From an uncultured Pelagibacteraceae bacterium (GTDB taxonomy: Bacteria; Pseudomonadota; Alphaproteobacteria; Pelagibacterales; Pelagibacteraceae): 64,000 nt of DNA. The notes beneath the pieces were generated by a model. That model made no database searches, had not been told where the DNA came from, and saw only the letters and a list, made by a program, of their open reading frames with translations. Numbering within the stretch: the stretch's first letter is position 1; each line of letters begins with the position of its first letter. The stretch covers positions 124,001-188,000 of the forward strand of contig CACKCQ010000001.1 of assembly GCA_902598655.1 (NCBI GenBank), written 5' to 3'. Below, one piece after another: positions 17,649 through 26,335 of this stretch. Both the position numbers and the translations under genes were made by a program.

Positions 17649-19730
17649 ATGAAAATACCACAGCTTAAAAAAAAACCAGAATTAAAATCTTGTCACAACG
17701 TAACCTGGGAAGACGATTATAGTTGGATACATCAGGAAAACATACTTGAGGTATTGAAAGATAGTTCAAAATTAATACCGGAGGTTAGAAAATATCTTGA
17801 GGATGAAAATGATTATTTTAGTCATCAAATGTCAGATACAAAGGAAATTCAAAAAGTTTTGTTTGATGAGATAAAAGGTAGAATTAAACTTGATGATGAG
17901 TCTCTTCCATTTAAAGATGTAAGATATAGCTACTGGACAAAAACAACAACAGAAGGAAACTACTCTATAAAGTTAAGAAAAAAAATTGACTCTGATGAAA
18001 TAGAGGAAATTTGGAATGGTGATTCAGAAAAAGAAAAGCTTAAAACAGAGTATTTTGGGCTTGGAGACTTAGAGGTAAGTTATAATGATAAATTATTAGC
18101 TTACTCCCTAGATTTAAAAGGATCTGAATATTACACCATACATATAAGAGATATTAAAAATAAAAATCAAATTGGTGAAAAAATTGAAAATACTAGTGGA
18201 GGAATAACATTTAGCTTAGATGACAAATATATTTTTTACTCAAAGCTTGATGATAATCATAGACCGAGGGAAATTTATAGGCACGAAATTGGAACTCCTA
18301 CTAGTAAAGACATTCTTATCTTTAGAGAAGAAAGTGAAGCTTTTACTGTAGGCATAGGACTTAGCTCTGATGAGAAGTATTTTTTTATTACGTCATCTGA
18401 TCATAATACCTCAGAACAGTATTATTTTAAATCAGATGAAATAATTCCAAAACCAAAACTGATTGATAAAAGAAAAAGAGGGATAATTTATTCAGTTAAT
18501 TCATGGAATGGTAATTTCTATAAACACACAAATGAAGATGCAGAAGATTTTAAAATTGAAAAAACAAATAATTTAGAAAAAAAGATCTGGGAAACATTTA
18601 TACCTGCAAGAGAAGAGGTTTTAATCGGTGGATTAATTTTCTTAGATAATTGGATTATAAGATCTGAAACTTCTAATGCATTATCAAAATTAATATTAAG
18701 AAATCCAAAAAATAATGAAGAAGAAGAAATATTTTTTTCAGATGAAAAAGTTATAGTACCAGGTGTTTCGTTAACCCAAAGAAATAGAAATACTGATACT
18801 GTTTATTTATCATATTCATCACCAAAAACTCCTGGAAGGACTTACTTATACAATCTTAAAACAAAAGAAAAAAAATTAGTTAAAGAACAAGAGATTCCTA
18901 GTGGCCATAATACTGATGATTATATAGTTGAAAGATTAGAGTGTGCCTCTCATGATGGAAGGATGGTTCCTCTTACAATAACAAGACATAAAAAAACTAA
19001 ATTAGATGGTTCAGCAAAATTATTATTATATGGATACGGATCATACGGTAGTTCTATGTCACCAAGTTTTTCTTCAACCAGAATAAGTCTGATAGATCGA
19101 GATATTATATGGGTAACTTCTCATATTAGAGGCGGTATGGAAAAAGGAATGAAATGGTGGAAAGAAGGAAAATTATTAAACAAGAAAAATACATTTGAAG
19201 ATTACATCGCTTCTGCAAAATTTTTAATTGAAAAAAAATTTACGTCTAAAGGTAATATTATTGGAATGGGTGGATCTGCTGGAGGTCTTTTAATGGGTGC
19301 AGTTGTTAACCAAGCGCCTGATTTATTTTTGGGTATTGTTATGGCTGTTCCTTTCGTTGACTCGTTGACCACGAACTTAGACCATTCCTTACCATTAACA
19401 GTCGGCGAATTCGATGAATTTGGAAATGCTAAAGATAAAAAAGAACACTTTGATTACATATTTTCATATGCACCTTACAACAATATTAAAAAGATGGATT
19501 ACCCGAACATTTTGATAACAACAAGTCTAAGTGATAACAGGGTATTGTTTGATGAGCCAGCAAAATTTACTGCAAAATTAAGAGAGTACAAAACCGATAA
19601 CAATTTACTTTTATTAAAAACAGAAATGAATGCGGGTCATGGAGGAAAATCTGGAAGAGATGGAGCAATTGAGGAGATTGCAGTAGACTACGCATTCGCT
19701 TTGAAAATAGCTGGCAAATTAAATACTTGA
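17649..19730 (+). CDS. ptrB: Oligopeptidase B (S9A serine peptidase)
   Basis: A 693-residue prolyl-oligopeptidase-family enzyme: an N-terminal beta-propeller (about 70-400) and a C-terminal alpha/beta-hydrolase domain. The catalytic triad is visible as S543 in GGSAGG, D629 in SDNRV and H664 in AGHGGKSG. It cuts short peptides after basic residues in the cytosol. The family motif SHIRGGMEKGMKWW precedes the catalytic domain core. The stop codon lies directly before the heat-shock-type promoter of hsp20, so that promoter overlaps the gene end. Confidence 0.95.
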   Translation: MKIPQLKKKPELKSCHNVTWEDDYSWIHQENILEVLKDSSKLIPEVRKYLEDENDYFSHQMSDTKEIQKVLFDEIKGRIKLDDESLPFKDVRYSYWTKTTTEGNYSIKLRKKIDSDEIEEIWNGDSEKEKLKTEYFGLGDLEVSYNDKLLAYSLDLKGSEYYTIHIRDIKNKNQIGEKIENTSGGITFSLDDKYIFYSKLDDNHRPREIYRHEIGTPTSKDILIFREESEAFTVGIGLSSDEKYFFITSSDHNTSEQYYFKSDEIIPKPKLIDKRKRGIIYSVNSWNGNFYKHTNEDAEDFKIEKTNNLEKKIWETFIPAREEVLIGGLIFLDNWIIRSETSNALSKLILRNPKNNEEEEIFFSDEKVIVPGVSLTQRNRNTDTVYLSYSSPKTPGRTYLYNLKTKEKKLVKEQEIPSGHNTDDYIVERLECASHDGRMVPLTITRHKKTKLDGSAKLLLYGYGSYGSSMSPSFSSTRISLIDRDIIWVTSHIRGGMEKGMKWWKEGKLLNKKNTFEDYIASAKFLIEKKFTSKGNIIGMGGSAGGLLMGAVVNQAPDLFLGIVMAVPFVDSLTTNLDHSLPLTVGEFDEFGNAKDKKEHFDYIFSYAPYNNIKKMDYPNILITTSLSDNRVLFDEPAKFTAKLREYKTDNNLLLLKTEMNAGHGGKSGRDGAIEEIAVDYAFALKIAGKLNT

Positions 19731-19731
19731 T

Positions 19732-19760
19732 CTTGAAATATCAAAATTAATTACCATATG
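19732..19760 (+). promoter_or_regulatory. Heat-shock (sigma-32-like) promoter of hsp20
   Basis: CTTGAAA at 19732-19738 is an exact match to the -35 of RpoH promoters. After 15 bases comes CCATATG (19754-19760), close to the CCCCATNT -10. Transcription would start near 19764-19767, exactly at the first hairpin of the leader. It begins one base after the ptrB stop codon. Confidence 0.7.
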
Positions 19761-19763
19761 AAC

Positions 19764-19823
19764 ATTGTTAGTCGCCTAATGGGGCTATCAATAAATAAAC
19801 TTGCTTAATTAAAGGAGGATAAT
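19764..19823 (+). promoter_or_regulatory. ROSE-like RNA thermometer leader of hsp20
   Basis: Two hairpins are visible. The first is 19764-19792 (ATTG/CAAT outer stem, then TAGTC/GGCTA with mismatches, loop CTAAT). The second is CTTGCT (19800-19805) paired with AGGAGG (19813-19818) across a 7-base loop. The UUGCU facing AGGAG, giving a central G-G opposition, is the hallmark of ROSE elements that hide the Shine-Dalgarno sequence of small heat-shock genes at low temperature. The start codon follows at 19824. Confidence 0.62.
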
Positions 19824-20270
19824 ATGACAAGTAAGGATCTATCAATTTTCAACTCACTTCGGCCTTTCTCAATTGGTTTTGACGATATGTTTGACCAATT
19901 CGAAAGCATGTTGGGCAATGGTGGTTTAAGTATGCAATCAAACTACCCACCTTACAACATAAGAAGAACTGGCAAAGATAACTACTCAATTGAGGTTGCT
20001 TTAGCTGGTTTTAACAAAAAAGATGTTGAGGTAGAGTTTGAAGATAATCTATTAACTGTAAGGACTAAACAAGTTGATAGAAGTGAAAACAAAAACCAAG
20101 ATGGGGAGATAATCCACAAAGGTATATCGCAAAGACAATTTGCGAGATCATTTACAATTGCTGATGATGTAAAAGTGAATGGTGCAGAGTTAAAAGATGG
20201 TCTTTTAACAATTGCATGTGAAAGGATTATTCCAGACCATAAAAAAAAGAAACTTATTGAAATTAAATAA
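19824..20270 (+). CDS. hsp20: Small heat-shock protein Hsp20/IbpA
   Basis: A 148-residue alpha-crystallin-type holdase that binds unfolding proteins. The alpha-crystallin domain spans about residues 40-135 (NYPPYNIRRTGKDNYSIEVA, AGFNKKDVEVEF), with the conserved ADDVKVNGAELKDGLLTI strand pair. The N-terminus FNSLRPFSIGFDDMFDQFE is typical of IbpA-like proteins. It has the strongest ribosome-binding site in the region (AAAGGAGG), which is predicted to be masked by the leader hairpin. A GC-rich hairpin follows the stop. Confidence 0.96.
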   Translation: MTSKDLSIFNSLRPFSIGFDDMFDQFESMLGNGGLSMQSNYPPYNIRRTGKDNYSIEVALAGFNKKDVEVEFEDNLLTVRTKQVDRSENKNQDGEIIHKGISQRQFARSFTIADDVKVNGAELKDGLLTIACERIIPDHKKKKLIEIK

Positions 20271-20278
20271 GTACCTTG

Positions 20279-20301
20279 CTTGTGGGGCTAGTCCCCACAA
20301 G
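20279..20301. terminator. GC-rich hairpin between convergent hsp20 and lipoprotein genes
   Basis: A perfect 9-bp stem, CTTGTGGGG (20279-20287) and CCCCACAAG (20293-20301), has a 5-base loop CTAGT. It lies between convergent stops at 20270 and 20303. It is not followed by a T tract on either strand, so it may act as a bidirectional 3'-end stabiliser or a weak terminator rather than a canonical one. Confidence 0.6.
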
Positions 20302-20302
20302 A

Positions 20303-20635
20303 TTAAATACATCCGCTAGAGCTAAATCCGATAATAACTCCTGATGCATTCACCTCAAATTTTCTTTCACAAGGAATTCCATATTTTTTTGTCTTGTAGA
20401 TAAGCATTTCATTTCCAAGCTCATTGATGAAATCTTCTGAAGGTGAGCCTAATTCTAATCTCATCTCATTAACTTCTTTTCCAACGAATTGACCAAATTT
20501 CTCGTTCTCTTTTTCAGCCACTTCATCAGATTTCTTTTTAATTGTCTGGCATCCAGTTAAAAAAATTATTGTTAATGTGATAAACAGAGCAATAAACTTT
20601 TTTGATAAAGTATTATTTTTAAAAGCAATAATCAT
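20303..20635 (-). CDS. Small lipoprotein
   Basis: A 110-residue protein with a lipoprotein signal: a hydrophobic stretch at about 13-26 followed by the lipobox LTGC with Cys29. The mature part is short and charged (KKKSDEVAEKENEKFGQFVG), then has a compact segment with GSPSEDFINELG and two further cysteines near the end (IPCERKF, SSSGCI) that could form a disulfide. The overall shape recalls SmpA/OmlA-type outer-membrane lipoproteins, but I cannot assign it firmly. Confidence 0.78.
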   Translation of the reverse strand: MIIAFKNNTLSKKFIALFITLTIIFLTGCQTIKKKSDEVAEKENEKFGQFVGKEVNEMRLELGSPSEDFINELGNEMLIYKTKKYGIPCERKFEVNASGVIIGFSSSGCI

Positions 20636-20773
20636 TAATACATACCTAAAGTTGAATTATGTTAACAATTTGTTCAAAACTTTCATTAAATTGTTTGAAT
20701 TTAATACAAATTTGAAAAGATGGGAAATTTTAAAGATTATTGAGTTATTGATTTATTATATTAAAGAAATGCT

Positions 20774-22273
20774 ATGGCAACAGACTTAAGAATATCAAAT
20801 ATATCAAAAATATATCCAGGATGTGTAGCTAATGATAATGTGTCTCTTCAATTTAAAAGTGGAAAAATATACGCACTTTTGGGAGAGAACGGAGCTGGTA
20901 AATCCACATTGGTAAAAATTTTGTCTGGTGTGATAAGCCCAGATAATGGTGAGGTTTTTTTAAATGAAAAAAATTTAAAATTAAGTTCTCCGCTCGATGC
21001 CAAAAAAAATAAAATTGGAATGGTTTTTCAGCATTTCAATTTATTTGAAACTTTGTCAGTATTTGAAAACTTAAGTATAGATGCAACTGAAGATAACAAA
21101 AGTTTAAGGGTAAGAATAAATGAAATATTAAAAAAATATAACTTTAGTATTGACCTTGATATTCCTGTATTAAATTTATCAGCAGGACAAAAGCAAAAAG
21201 TTGAGATTATAAGATGCCTTTTAAGAAGCCCTAAAGTTCTAATCATGGACGAGCCTACATCTGTTTTGACTGAGCAAGAAACAGAAGAATTATTTATATC
21301 TTTAAAAAAATTCTGTGATGAAGGAATATTAATTATTTACATTACTCACAAATTAAAAGAAGTTTTGTCTTTATGCGATGAAGTTGCAGTAATGCGAAAA
21401 GGTAAAGTCGTATCGGTTAGCCAAACACAAAATGAAAAAGTTGAAACTCTCGCAAATAAGATGGTTGGTCAAAAACTAGCGAAAATTAAGAAAAAAATTA
21501 ATATTTCCAAAAATAAAGATGAGATATTTAAAGTAAAACATTTAAATTTTTATAGCGATGATCCTTTTGAAACAAATTTAGTTAATCTAAACTTTTCTGT
21601 AAAGAAAGGAGAATGTTTAGGTATAGCAGGTATTTCTGGCAATGGTCAAAACGAACTTTTTCAAATTTTGAGTGGGGAAATAATTACACCTGATACATCA
21701 ATCATTTTTCGAAATAAAGAAATTGCTAAACTAAATCCAAAGCAACGACGAGAGTATTTAATGGCTTTTTCTCCTGAAGATAGAATATCTCAAGCAGCTG
21801 TACCTGAATTAAAAATATATGAAAATGTAGCTTTAAATAATTTCAAGTCGTCAAATTTTTTTGAAAAAGGTTTGGTAAATGAAAGAAAAATTAAAGAGCA
21901 TTCAAAGAAAATATTATCAGATTTCTCAGTAAATACAGACAATGTTGAATTAAAAAGTCAATTTCTATCGGGTGGAAATTTACAAAAACTTATTTTAGGG
22001 AGAGAGTTAATTACAGCTCCAGAATTATTAATTTGTTACAATCCAACATGGGGGCTCGATGTGGGTGCAATCAATTATATTCATGAAACACTTATAAAAA
22101 TTAACGATCAAGAAAAATCAACGATTTTAATTTCTACAGATACGGAGGAGTTATTAAAACTCAGTGATAGAATTGCAGTTATTTATAAAGGTAAGCTTTC
22201 AAAAATAATGCCTTCAGAAGAAGTCACTCCAGAAAAATTAGGAGTTCTAATGGGAGGAGGTTCCATTGATTAA
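20774..22273 (+). CDS. ABC importer ATPase, BMP/nucleoside-type (two ABC domains)
   Basis: A 499-residue duplicated ATPase. The first half has Walker A GENGAGKST (near residue 37), the signature LSAGQKQKVEI and Walker B VLIMDEPTS. The second half has the degenerate Walker A ISGNGQNEL and the signature FLSGGNLQKL, as usual in ATPases of the simple-sugar/BMP nucleoside importers. It powers the two permeases that follow; its stop overlaps the first permease start by 8 bases. The 138 bases upstream hold no motif I can name. Confidence 0.92.
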   Translation: MATDLRISNISKIYPGCVANDNVSLQFKSGKIYALLGENGAGKSTLVKILSGVISPDNGEVFLNEKNLKLSSPLDAKKNKIGMVFQHFNLFETLSVFENLSIDATEDNKSLRVRINEILKKYNFSIDLDIPVLNLSAGQKQKVEIIRCLLRSPKVLIMDEPTSVLTEQETEELFISLKKFCDEGILIIYITHKLKEVLSLCDEVAVMRKGKVVSVSQTQNEKVETLANKMVGQKLAKIKKKINISKNKDEIFKVKHLNFYSDDPFETNLVNLNFSVKKGECLGIAGISGNGQNELFQILSGEIITPDTSIIFRNKEIAKLNPKQRREYLMAFSPEDRISQAAVPELKIYENVALNNFKSSNFFEKGLVNERKIKEHSKKILSDFSVNTDNVELKSQFLSGGNLQKLILGRELITAPELLICYNPTWGLDVGAINYIHETLIKINDQEKSTILISTDTEELLKLSDRIAVIYKGKLSKIMPSEEVTPEKLGVLMGGGSID

Positions 22274-23345
22274 AATTGAAAAAAGAAATGATGTACCAAT
22301 GGCATTATATTTTTTTACTCCTTTTATTGCAATCATACTTACAATTTTAGGTGGTGGTATAATTTTTTATATTTTAGGTTTTAATCCAATAGAAGCCCTT
22401 AAGTTTTACTTTATAACTCCAATTTCAAATTTATATGGCCTCAGTGAATTGTTACTCAAAGCAACACCCCTTTGCTTAATTGCTATTGGATTATCATTTT
22501 GTTTTAAAAGTAATAATTGGAATATTGGTGCAGAAGGACAATTAACTTTTGGTGCGATTGTAGGAGGTGGAGTTGCTCTTTTATTTTATAATCAAGAAGG
22601 TTTTTATATACTGCCTTTAGTTATACTTGCTGGAGCAATCGGGGGAATGATCTTTGCGCTTATCCCAGCAGTCCTTAAAACATATTTTAATACAAACGAG
22701 ATTTTAGTTAGTCTTATGTTGGTTTACGTTTCAAAGCTACTCTTAGACTACTTAGTAGTTGGACCATGGAGTAATCCTGAAGGTTTTAATTTTCCTGAAA
22801 CAAGACAATTTAGTGACTCATCTAGAATGCCATTATTATTTGAGGGTTTGAGAATTCATGCTGGTATTTTTTTAGCTCTTGCAGCAGTTATGCTGAGTTG
22901 GTTTATTCTTTATAAAACCTATTTAGGCTTTCAGATTAAAGTATCTGGTCTAAGTTTAAAAACTGCTAAGTATGCTGGGTTTAAAGGAAAAACCATGATT
23001 TTGGTTGTTTTTATGATTAGTGGTGCTTGTGCGGGATTAGCTGGAGTTGGTGAAATTACTGGGCCTATTGGACAACTGCATAGAATGATATCCCCCGATT
23101 ACGGTTTTACAGCAATTATTGTTGCTTTTTTAGGTCGTCTTAATCCTTTTGGCATAATTTTTGCATCTTTGGTTGTTGCATTAACATACCTCGGTGCCGA
23201 AACGGCTCAAATTTTTTTACAAATACCAAAATATACCGGCCAAGTCTTTCAGGGCATGATCTTATTTTTTTTACTCGCATCTGATTATTTGCTTTTTTTC
23301 AAAGTTAAAATTTTAAATTTAAAAAAAAATGAGCTTAGACATTAG
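22266..23345 (+). CDS. ABC importer permease 1 (BMP/nucleoside type)
   Basis: A 359-residue inner-membrane protein with about nine or ten TM segments of the BPD_transp_2 family. Characteristic segments are FKSNNWNIGAEGQLTFGAI and NTNEILVSLMLVYVSKLL. The TTG start at 22266 is supported by a strong GGAGG 7-11 bases upstream; the first ATG is 11 codons further in. It is coupled by overlap to the ATPase before it and to the second permease after it (17-base overlap). It forms half of the translocation pore. Confidence 0.9.
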   Translation: MIKIEKRNDVPMALYFFTPFIAIILTILGGGIIFYILGFNPIEALKFYFITPISNLYGLSELLLKATPLCLIAIGLSFCFKSNNWNIGAEGQLTFGAIVGGGVALLFYNQEGFYILPLVILAGAIGGMIFALIPAVLKTYFNTNEILVSLMLVYVSKLLLDYLVVGPWSNPEGFNFPETRQFSDSSRMPLLFEGLRIHAGIFLALAAVMLSWFILYKTYLGFQIKVSGLSLKTAKYAGFKGKTMILVVFMISGACAGLAGVGEITGPIGQLHRMISPDYGFTAIIVAFLGRLNPFGIIFASLVVALTYLGAETAQIFLQIPKYTGQVFQGMILFFLLASDYLLFFKVKILNLKKNELRH

Positions 23346-24261
23346 TTTTATAGGAATTCTGATAGGATCAATAATGGCTTCATCAGTGCCATTAATACTT
23401 GCTGCGTCAGGTGAATTGATTACTGAAAGATCTGGGGTTTTAAATTTAGGTGTTGAAGGAATGATGATAATCGGAGCAATATCTGGTTTTGCTTTAATGG
23501 TAATAACAGACAACCTTTTTGTAGCAATCGTAGGCTCCATGTTATCAGGAGTTATAATTTCACTAATCTTTGGATTTTTAACGCAATCTCTTCTTACAAA
23601 CCATGTTGCAACGGGTTTGGCATTAACTATTTTTGGCATTGGTTTATCCGCAATGTTAGGAAAAAATTTTGTTGGTATCCCTGGAAAAGAATTTCCAATT
23701 TTATTTTCAAGTTTAAGAGAAAGTATTCCGTTTTTTGGTCCAATATTATTTGGACACTCTATAGTTTTATATTTTGCTTTTGCTTTACCATTTTTAACTA
23801 ATTATTTTTTGAAAAAAACTAAATTAGGTTTAGTTGTTAGAGCTGTTGGTGATTCGCCTGTTTCGGCATCTAATCAAGGTATAAATGTTATTCTAGTTAG
23901 ATACTGTTGTATTCTTTATGGAGGAGCTATGTGTGGCTTAGCAGGTGCATATCTATCCTTAATATACACTCCACAGTGGATTGAAAATATGACAGCTGGA
24001 AGAGGGTGGATAGCTTTGGCTTTGGTTGTATTTGCAACCTGGAGTCCTATAAAAGTTTTAATTGGTGCTTTAATTTTTGGTGGGATTACAATTCTACAAT
24101 TACATATGCAAGCAATTGGGTTTAGAATACCGGTTCAATTTTTAAGTGCATTGCCTTATCTGATGACAATAATAGTTTTAGTTGTAATCTCTCGTGACAG
24201 TAGAAAAATAAAACTGAATACCCCAACTTCCTTAGGAAGAATATTCTATAAGGAAAAGTAA
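23329..24261 (+). CDS. ABC importer permease 2 (BMP/nucleoside type)
   Basis: A 310-residue inner-membrane BPD_transp_2 permease. The N-terminal segment ITERSGVLNLGVEGMMIIGA is the family signature, and GVNVILVRYCCILYGGAM-like and GRGWIALALVVFATW segments follow. It pairs with the preceding permease. It starts inside the end of that gene. The substrate-binding protein gene begins 88 bases later. Confidence 0.92.
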   Translation: MSLDISFIGILIGSIMASSVPLILAASGELITERSGVLNLGVEGMMIIGAISGFALMVITDNLFVAIVGSMLSGVIISLIFGFLTQSLLTNHVATGLALTIFGIGLSAMLGKNFVGIPGKEFPILFSSLRESIPFFGPILFGHSIVLYFAFALPFLTNYFLKKTKLGLVVRAVGDSPVSASNQGINVILVRYCCILYGGAMCGLAGAYLSLIYTPQWIENMTAGRGWIALALVVFATWSPIKVLIGALIFGGITILQLHMQAIGFRIPVQFLSALPYLMTIIVLVVISRDSRKIKLNTPTSLGRIFYKEK

Positions 24262-24349
24262 TGTTAGCTATTCGAAAATAATTATTTTTTTTTTTTTAAT
24301 TTTGATTAACTTAAAGCTTCACAAAAAAAATTTAGAGGGGAAATTCAAA

Positions 24350-25414
24350 ATGTATAAAAACTTTTTTAAATATTTAATTTCTGCAATTTTTCTACTTGGG
24401 TTTAGTGTAAACTCAAATGCAGATTTTAAAGTTGGTTTTGTCTATGTTGGCCCAACTGGTGACCATGGATGGACATTTCAACATCACGAAGGTAGAAATG
24501 CCGTAGAAGCAGCTGGAATAAAAACAACATTTGTTGAAAGTGTTCCAGAAGGTGCTGATGCAGAAAGAGTGATAAGACAACTGGCTCAATCTGGCCACGA
24601 CTTAATTTTTACAACTAGTTTTGGATATATGGATCCAACTAACAAAGTTGCAAAAGATTTTCCAAATGTAAAATTTGAACACGCAACAGGTTATAAGAGA
24701 GAACACGCAAATGTTTCTACTTATTCTGCAAGATTTTACGAAGGAAGAACTCTTTTAGGCCATATTGCTGGAAAAATGACTAAAACTAACACGATTGGCT
24801 ATATTGCATCTTTTCCAATTCCTGAAGTAATAAGAGGAATTAACGCAATGACTCTTGCTGCACAAAAGGTCAATCCAAATATTAAAACTAAGATTGTATG
24901 GGTATTTACTTGGTACGATCCAGGTAAAGAAGCTGAAGCAGCGCAAGCTTTAATCGATCAAGGTGCAGATGTAATTATGCAACATACAGATAGTACAGCA
25001 CCAGTTCAAACAGCGGAGAAAGCAGGTGTATGGTCATTTGGTCAAGCAAGTGACATGCAGAGATTTGCTCCTAAATCAATTTTGACTTCAATTATAGATG
25101 ATTGGGCACCATATTATGTTGAAAGAGCTGTTGCTGCAAGAGACGGCACATGGAAACAACAAGATACATGGCATGGATTAAAGGAAGGTATGGTGGCTAT
25201 GGGACCATATAATTCTGCAATGGGCGCTGACTTAGTTAAAGAAGTAGAGCAGCTTCAAAAAGATCTAGCATCAGGAAAAGTTCATTCGTTCACAGGTCCT
25301 ATATATGACCAAAAAGGTAATATATTAGTTGCAGAAGGTAAAGTTGCTGATGATGGAATGTTAGCTGGAATGAGTGTTTATGTAAAAGGTGTTGAAGGAG
25401 ATATTCCAAAATAA
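24350..25414 (+). CDS. BMP-family substrate-binding lipoprotein-like/periplasmic protein
   Basis: A 354-residue periplasmic binding protein of the BMP/PnrA family, which binds purine nucleosides in characterised members. The ATG at 24350 is preferred because a GAGGGG lies 8-13 bases upstream and the signal peptide (ISAIFLLGFSVNSNADF) then sits correctly at the N-terminus; an ORF start at 24302 would add 16 implausible residues. There is no lipobox. Family segments include GFVYVGPTGDHGWTFQHHEG, DLIFTTSFGYMDPT and QHTDSTAPVQTAEK. It captures the solute for the ATPase and permeases upstream. Confidence 0.92.
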   Translation: MYKNFFKYLISAIFLLGFSVNSNADFKVGFVYVGPTGDHGWTFQHHEGRNAVEAAGIKTTFVESVPEGADAERVIRQLAQSGHDLIFTTSFGYMDPTNKVAKDFPNVKFEHATGYKREHANVSTYSARFYEGRTLLGHIAGKMTKTNTIGYIASFPIPEVIRGINAMTLAAQKVNPNIKTKIVWVFTWYDPGKEAEAAQALIDQGADVIMQHTDSTAPVQTAEKAGVWSFGQASDMQRFAPKSILTSIIDDWAPYYVERAVAARDGTWKQQDTWHGLKEGMVAMGPYNSAMGADLVKEVEQLQKDLASGKVHSFTGPIYDQKGNILVAEGKVADDGMLAGMSVYVKGVEGDIPK

Positions 25415-25430
25415 TTTTTAAAAAAAAATT

Positions 25431-25464
25431 AAAAAGGCCAACTTATATAGTTGGCCTTTTTTTT
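25431..25464 (+). terminator. Rho-independent terminator of the BMP transporter operon
   Basis: The stem AAAAAGGCCAAC/GTTGGCCTTTTT has a 7-base loop (25443-25449) and runs into an 8-base T tract. It starts 17 bases after the binding-protein stop. Its last bases overlap the stop codon of the convergent phosphoribosyltransferase gene (25463-25465), and the A-rich opposite side could serve that gene too. Confidence 0.92.
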
Positions 25465-25984
25465 ATGAATGTTTTTTCTTTAAACCATTAATATCTATTT
25501 CATCATAATATTCTGAAGGTTGAACTATCCAAGGATCTCCATCTAGTAAAATTGGACAAAAATCTGGAGTAAAAGAAGAGGATTTTTTTTTCCAAAGACA
25601 AGCTGTTTTTATTTCTTGAATATGGTTTTTCACTGGAGCATAATTTTTTAACCATTTAATACTTTCATTTAATGTAAGTCCGGTATCGGATAAATCATCA
25701 ACTAATAAAACATTTTTAAAATCTTCATTTTTAGCTATTGAGCTTATGTCTCTTGCAAAAATAAGTTCGCCCTGTTTATTTTCTACAGTTTCTCCAGAAT
25801 AACTTTGAATAACAACATAAGCAGTGGGCAATTTAAATATTCTTGATAGCATATCAATTATAGGTGCTGCACCCCTCATTATTCCGACTAAAACAGATGG
25901 TTTGTAATTTTTTTCAATTGTAAGAGCTAACTTTTCAACTGCTAATTTATAATCTTCATAATTGATTATTAATTTTTCTGCCAT
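25463..25984 (-). CDS. Purine-type phosphoribosyltransferase
   Basis: A type I phosphoribosyltransferase of 173 residues from the ATG at 25984; an ATG at 25999 would add five residues. The PRPP-binding loop is VLLVDDLSDTGLTL. The hood contains DFCPILLDGDPWIVQPSEYY, consistent with xanthine/guanine/hypoxanthine enzymes of the Gpt type. It would turn a base plus PRPP into a nucleotide. The convergent position next to a BMP nucleoside importer supports purine salvage. The exact base preference cannot be read. Confidence 0.85.
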   Translation of the reverse strand: MAEKLIINYEDYKLAVEKLALTIEKNYKPSVLVGIMRGAAPIIDMLSRIFKLPTAYVVIQSYSGETVENKQGELIFARDISSIAKNEDFKNVLLVDDLSDTGLTLNESIKWLKNYAPVKNHIQEIKTACLWKKKSSSFTPDFCPILLDGDPWIVQPSEYYDEIDINGLKKKHS

Positions 25985-26026
25985 AAAATTTGGTAACATA
26001 AAAAAAAAAAATTAAAAAGGAGAATT

Positions 26027-26317
26027 ATGAAAGGTTACTGGATTGCAACTTACAGTGAAATTAAAGACCCTGAGAGAATGAAAAAATATGCAGATAAAGC
26101 AAAGGAAGCTGTATTAAAACATTCTGGAAAAATTTTAGCTCGAAGTGCTAATAACATTGCACTTGAGGGTAGAGAAATGGTTAGAATAGCACTTGCAGAG
26201 TTCCCAGACGTGGAAACTGCTAAAAAATGCTACGACTCTGAAGAATATGTTGAGGCAAGAACATATCTTAAAGATAATGTAATTAGAGAACATATGATAT
26301 TTGAAGGAATGGAATAA
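26027..26317 (+). CDS. DUF1330 family protein (copy 1)
   Basis: A 96-residue DUF1330 protein, a small dimeric ferredoxin-like fold of unknown function. The sequence shows the family start KGYWIATYSEIKDPERMKKY, the central VRIALAEFPDVETAKKCYDS and the terminal REHMIFEG. A good ribosome-binding site (AAGGAG) precedes the ATG. Copy 2 follows after 18 bases, so they form a tandem operon. It diverges from the phosphoribosyltransferase gene. Confidence 0.9.
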   Translation: MKGYWIATYSEIKDPERMKKYADKAKEAVLKHSGKILARSANNIALEGREMVRIALAEFPDVETAKKCYDSEEYVEARTYLKDNVIREHMIFEGME

Positions 26318-26335
26318 CTTAGAAAAGGAGCAAAT

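Noticed and set aside
20636..20773. Possible purine riboswitch in the 138 bases before the BMP transporter ATPase.
   Set aside because: Only A/T-rich short repeats (AATTTGTTC, AATTGTTTGA) are visible; no three-way junction with conserved core can be drawn.
23319..23639. 106-codon minus-strand frame inside permease 2.
   Set aside because: It runs antisense through a well-recognised permease; the composition (Pro/Ile/Thr-rich) reflects the reverse complement of membrane codons.
24276..24300. A/T-only inverted repeat and long T run before the BMP binding-protein gene, as an internal terminator.
   Set aside because: The stem has no GC pairs and lies within an operon whose last gene is needed for transport; runs like this are common in such AT-rich DNA.
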